From Cellvibrio zantedeschiae (GTDB lineage: Bacteria; Pseudomonadota; Gammaproteobacteria; Pseudomonadales; Cellvibrionaceae), in assembly GCF_014652535.1 (NCBI RefSeq), contig NZ_BMYZ01000001.1, forward strand, positions 2,046,001 to 2,110,000: DNA of 64,000 bases, given 5' to 3'. Shown in pieces: positions 61,174 to 64,000 of the stretch. The notes beneath the pieces were generated by a model. That model was given only the letters and a program-made list of their open reading frames with translations, had not been told where the DNA came from and did no database searches. The position numbers and the translations under genes were made by a program. Each line of letters begins with the position of its first letter. Position 1 is the first letter of the stretch.

Positions 61174-61961
61174 TGTCTGTTACGCCCCAAGCAACGCCTT
61201 TAATCACCGCAAAAAATCTGTGGAAAAAGTACGGTAATAATACAGTGCTGGAACGCATCAACATCAGCGTATACGCAGGTGAATTTATTACTATGGTAGG
61301 AACCTCAGGTTGCGGAAAAAGCACCTTCCTAAAAATGTTATTAGGTATGGAAGAAGCTACATCTGGCGAATTACTATTAGATGGAAAACCAATTCCAAAC
61401 GAACCCGATCAATCGCGCGGCATAGTATTCCAACAATACTCTGTATTTCCGCATTTAACAGTTTTAGAAAACGTTATCCTTGCACGTGAATTTGAACATT
61501 CGCCGTTAATAGGAAAATTATTTGGTGGTAAAAAACAAAAAGTTATTGATGAAGCAAAAGCATTATTAGAGTCTGTTGGCTTAACACCTTCATTAGCAAA
61601 ATATCCGCATGAATTATCTGGCGGCATGAAGCAACGCCTAGCCATTGCACAGGCTTTAATTCGCCAACCCAGAATTTTATTGCTCGACGAACCTTTTGGC
61701 GCTCTCGACCCGGGCATTCGCGCCGACATGCACCAATTAATTTTAAAACTCTGGCGCGAACACAATCTCACTGTATTTATGGTGACCCACGATTTAAGTG
61801 AAGGTTTTTATTTAGGCACACGCTTGTGGGTATTCGACAAGTTACGCCGCGACCCACATTCACCGGAGGCCTACGGCGCAAATATTACTTACGACTTACC
61901 GGTAACCCGCAAAAAAACAGAAGTACCGCAAGAAATAAAAGCAGCAGAGATCGCACTATGA
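61173..61961 (+). CDS. ABC transporter ATP-binding protein (guanidine/urea type)
   Basis: A 262-residue ABC ATPase. Walker A GTSGCGKST near residues 46-54, Q-loop VFQQYSVFPHLTV near 90-102, signature LSGGMKQRLAIAQALI near 150-165, Walker B ILLLDEPFGALDPG near 171-184, and H-loop MVTHDLSEGF near 204-213. It resembles TauB/SsuB/NrtD. ATG 61173, with AAGGAG upstream, is used in place of the earlier in-frame codon. It overlaps the permease by 1 bp and the next gene by 4 bp (ATGA). Confidence 0.94.
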   Translation: MSVTPQATPLITAKNLWKKYGNNTVLERINISVYAGEFITMVGTSGCGKSTFLKMLLGMEEATSGELLLDGKPIPNEPDQSRGIVFQQYSVFPHLTVLENVILAREFEHSPLIGKLFGGKKQKVIDEAKALLESVGLTPSLAKYPHELSGGMKQRLAIAQALIRQPRILLLDEPFGALDPGIRADMHQLILKLWREHNLTVFMVTHDLSEGFYLGTRLWVFDKLRRDPHSPEAYGANITYDLPVTRKKTEVPQEIKAAEIAL

Positions 61962-62692
61962 GTAAGATTTTTTATACCACAACAATTCTTGGTAACGGTC
62001 ATTGGTCGCTCGAGGTGCGTCGTGGCACCCTTATGAAAATTACCGATTTAGAAGGCGGCGCAAATGTGGGCATGCTGTTTTACAACCCACGTAACTTATT
62101 AGAAAGATACAACGCGCCCGATACGCTTAAATGCCAACACACGTTTAAATTACAGCGCGGCAACTGCTTGTACTCTGACATGGGTAGGATTTTTGCTTCG
62201 ATTATTGAAGATTATTCAGCCAACGGCGAAGGCAATTGGCACGATACGGTGTGCGGAAATAGCAACGCGCAACAAATAGAAAAGCAATTTGGCAAACGCG
62301 ATTATCAAAAAGATCGTAACAGCTGGTTGCAAAATGGTAGCGATGCATTTTTAGTAGAACTTGCAAAATATGGTTTGGGCCGTGCGGATATGGCAGCCAA
62401 CATTAACTGGTTCAGTAAAGTCATTGCAGATGATAGTGGCAACATAAAACTCGACACCAAAAATCAAGCTGCGGGGAATTCTGTAACCCTGCGCTTTGAT
62501 ATGGACACACTCCTGTTATTACATGCATGCCCTCATCCACTTAATCAAGAGAAAGCTTACCCATTCAAACCTGTACAAATTGAATTAGGTGAAGCAGACC
62601 CTGTGGGTGAAGATGATTACTGCAAAAATTTCCGCCCCGAAAACCAACGCGGATTCCAAAATAACGCACTTTATTATCTTGCGGCCAATTAA
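61958..62692 (+). CDS. DUF1989 protein, urea amidolyase-associated type 1 (carboxyguanidine deiminase subunit)
   Basis: A 244-residue DUF1989 protein (UAAP1 group). ATG 61958 overlaps the ATPase stop by 4 bp; the longer frame lies inside the ATPase gene. Motifs: [31 protein letters not shown] (in parts), [32 protein letters not shown] (in parts), [14 protein letters not shown] and [10 protein letters not shown]. In Pseudomonas two DUF1989 subunits form a carboxyguanidine deiminase that turns carboxyguanidine into allophanate and ammonium; this gene and the next match that pair. Confidence 0.9.
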   Translation: MSKIFYTTTILGNGHWSLEVRRGTLMKITDLEGGANVGMLFYNPRNLLERYNAPDTLKCQHTFKLQRGNCLYSDMGRIFASIIEDYSANGEGNWHDTVCGNSNAQQIEKQFGKRDYQKDRNSWLQNGSDAFLVELAKYGLGRADMAANINWFSKVIADDSGNIKLDTKNQAAGNSVTLRFDMDTLLLLHACPHPLNQEKAYPFKPVQIELGEADPVGEDDYCKNFRPENQRGFQNNALYYLAAN

Positions 62693-62703
62693 GGGTAAAC
62701 CAC

Positions 62704-63360
62704 ATGTCTCTCATTGGAAATAAATTAATAGAAAGCAAATTAAATCCGGACAATGCCAACGCTCGTCATTACGTTGCAGCGGGTGATTATTTTTTAGGTG
62801 AAATCAAACAAGGCCAAACCTTTCGTATTGTTGACCTCGAAGGAAACCAGGCTGCGGATGTTTTGTTTTACAACGCAAAAGACCCAAGCGAGCGTTACAG
62901 CGCTATGGACACAATTCGCACTCAAGGAAATTTATATTTAACTGCTGGCACCAAGTTAATATCCAACACCAATCGCGAGCTTTTGGAAATCGTTGCCGAT
63001 ACTTGCGGTCGCCACGATACCCTCGGCGGTGCATGCGCAACCGAGAGCAATACCGTTCGCTACAGTTTGGAAAAACGCTGCATGCACGCCTGCCGCGATA
63101 GCTGGATGCTCGCCGTAGCAGAACACCCTGAATTCGGTATTAGCAAACGCGATATCACCCACAACATTAATTTTTTTATGAACGTACCCGTAACTAGCTC
63201 AGGCGGTTTGACCTTCGAAGATGGAATTTCCGCGCCCGGCAAATATGTAGAACTGACCGCGAAAATGGATATTGTGATGCTAATTTCAAACTGCCCACAA
63301 TTGAATAATCCATGTAACGGATACAATCCAACGCCAATTGAAGTATTAGTTTGGAATTAA
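62704..63360 (+). CDS. DUF1989 protein, urea amidolyase-associated type 2 (carboxyguanidine deiminase subunit)
   Basis: A 218-residue DUF1989 protein (UAAP2 group), 11 bp after the type 1 gene. Motifs: [44 protein letters not shown] (in parts: [20 protein letters not shown]), STAC-like [20 protein letters not shown] ([18 protein letters not shown]) and [20 protein letters not shown] at the end, the last being a conserved C-x-N motif. Cysteines and histidines in CGRHD, GGAC and SNCPQ could bind a metal. It acts with the type 1 subunit in guanidine nitrogen use. Confidence 0.92.
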   Translation: MSLIGNKLIESKLNPDNANARHYVAAGDYFLGEIKQGQTFRIVDLEGNQAADVLFYNAKDPSERYSAMDTIRTQGNLYLTAGTKLISNTNRELLEIVADTCGRHDTLGGACATESNTVRYSLEKRCMHACRDSWMLAVAEHPEFGISKRDITHNINFFMNVPVTSSGGLTFEDGISAPGKYVELTAKMDIVMLISNCPQLNNPCNGYNPTPIEVLVWN

Positions 63361-63425
63361 ATTAATGAACTGCGATGGCACCGACTTCCCATGTGAATTT
63401 CCCGAGCATCGCAAGGCGGTAGAGC

Positions 63426-63570
63426 AAAATAGGCAGGACGCCTATTTTAGTTTTGACAATACAGGGAAGTATTGTCAAAACGGCTCGTTAGCGCCTGAGA
63501 AACGCAGGATCAGAAATTCGCTGGGTCGCCTTTCTTTTGCTTACTTTTCTTTGGTGAAGCAAAGAAAAGT
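63426..63570. repeat. Multi-hairpin intergenic element inside the guanidine operon
   Basis: Three separate perfect hairpins lie in 300 bp between the type 2 DUF1989 gene and the carboxylase: AAAATAGGC/GCCTATTTT (63426-63434, 63440-63448), TTTTGACAATAC/GTATTGTCAAAA (63451-63462, 63469-63480) and ACTTTTCTTTG/CAAAGAAAAGT (63543-63553, 63560-63570). The last resembles a repeat I know from many Proteobacteria near GCTTACTTTTCTTTGG. A 78-codon ORF (63365-63601) crosses the element but has no recognisable fold, so I do not call it a gene. Confidence 0.75.
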
Positions 63571-63661
63571 GAGGCCAGCGGCAGGCAAACAATATAAATA
63601 AATCTTCAGTGGACGACCACTGTCGTAAAAAAACCAGCGGGACGACCTGCCGGAGCAAAGA

Positions 63662-64000
63662 ATGTTTAGCAAAGTCTTAATCGCCAACCGCGGAGCAATC
63701 GCCACCCGCATCATTCGCACACTTAAAAAACTGAACATCAAATCTGTTGCTGTGTACGCCGAGTCAGATGCAGACAGTTTGCATGTTCGTCTTGCCGATG
63801 AATCTTTTTCATTAGGTGAAGGCGCAGCGGCACAAACCTATCTGGATCGCAAAAAAATAATTGAAATTGCAAAACAGACTGGTGCGCAAGCTATTCACCC
63901 CGGTTATGGATTTTTGAGCGAGAACTCTGGTTTTGTTGCAGAATGCGAAGCGGCAGGCTTGATTTTTATTGGCCCTACGGCCGAACAAATGATTACCTTT
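63662..64000 (+). CDS. Guanidine/urea carboxylase, biotin carboxylase N-terminal part (partial)
   Basis: The first 113 residues of a biotin-dependent carboxylase, cut by the right edge. [20 protein letters not shown] is the biotin carboxylase start, and [26 protein letters not shown] ([10 protein letters not shown]) is the ATP-grasp-family N-domain motif. The start is ATG 63662 with CGGAG nine bases upstream. The upstream DUF1989 pair and guanidine-I riboswitch make a guanidine (formerly urea) carboxylase the best call; it makes carboxyguanidine from guanidine, bicarbonate and ATP. An allophanate hydrolase gene would be expected further on. Confidence 0.88.
   Translation, partial: MFSKVLIANRGAIATRIIRTLKKLNIKSVAVYAESDADSLHVRLADESFSLGEGAAAQTYLDRKKIIEIAKQTGAQAIHPGYGFLSENSGFVAECEAAGLIFIGPTAEQMITF

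Noticed and set aside
63365-63601. 78-codon ORF in the guanidine operon gap
   Set aside because: It crosses three hairpins of a repeat-like element, shows no family similarity and has no convincing ribosome-binding site.

Overview
This window looks like chromosomal DNA of a Gammaproteobacterium close to Cellvibrio (Cellvibrionaceae). The housekeeping blocks are arranged as in Pseudomonas and Cellvibrio relatives: ybbA-like/tesA, hom-thrC, rpsP-rimM-trmD-rplS, infC-rpmI-rplT-pheST-ihfA-merR, and a FabY-type ketosynthase. The accessory half carries a GH35 / TonB receptor / GH95 block that, from memory, resembles the xyloglucan utilisation locus of Cellvibrio japonicus. No 16S gene is present, so the genus call is inference. 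I see no prophage, insertion sequence, CRISPR array or rRNA operon.

Layout. Positions 1-12,958 hold housekeeping genes, nearly all on the minus strand: ABC ATPase fragment, tesA, recJ, thrC, hom, dsbC, xerD, the rplS operon, fabY, and a divergent AraC/GlxA-type regulator. Positions 13,015-15,360 hold a small heat-shock protein with a ROSE-like thermometer, a ribosome hibernation factor, an orphan SapC protein and a tRNA-Pro(GGG). Positions 15,496-23,359 form the translation/IHF block, with a chorismate mutase gene inserted upstream of pheS. Positions 23,730-27,515 hold an ECF sigma/anti-sigma pair, a PAS-GGDEF protein, a rhombosortase-like rhomboid protease and a dual-receiver GGDEF protein. 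Positions 27,601-35,340 hold mixed enzymes, transporters, an RNA helicase and a lipoprotein SGNH esterase.

The 35,452-54,368 region reads as one nutritional system. A TonB receptor, GH35 beta-galactosidase and GH95 alpha-L-fucosidase would strip L-fucose and galactose from a plant oligosaccharide, most likely fucosylated xyloglucan. FucP imports L-fucose. An aldo/keto reductase, a COG3618 lactonase, a two-subunit UxaA-type dehydratase, an SDR dehydrogenase and an FAH-type hydrolase would carry out the whole non-phosphorylating route to pyruvate plus L-lactate. LldD, divergent from fucP, would oxidise the lactate. An IclR regulator and a palindromic operator candidate sit within the cluster. 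The dehydratase step is the novel part: no enolase-superfamily L-fuconate dehydratase is present, and the split UxaA pair occupies its place.

Positions 54,624-58,483 hold a NIT-like protein, a PilZ protein and a DUF1631 protein. From 58,840 to the right edge runs a guanidine assimilation operon: candidate sigma-54 promoter, guanidine-I (ykkC) riboswitch, ABC transporter, two DUF1989 subunits of carboxyguanidine deiminase, and the start of a guanidine/urea carboxylase. A multi-hairpin intergenic element lies just before the carboxylase.
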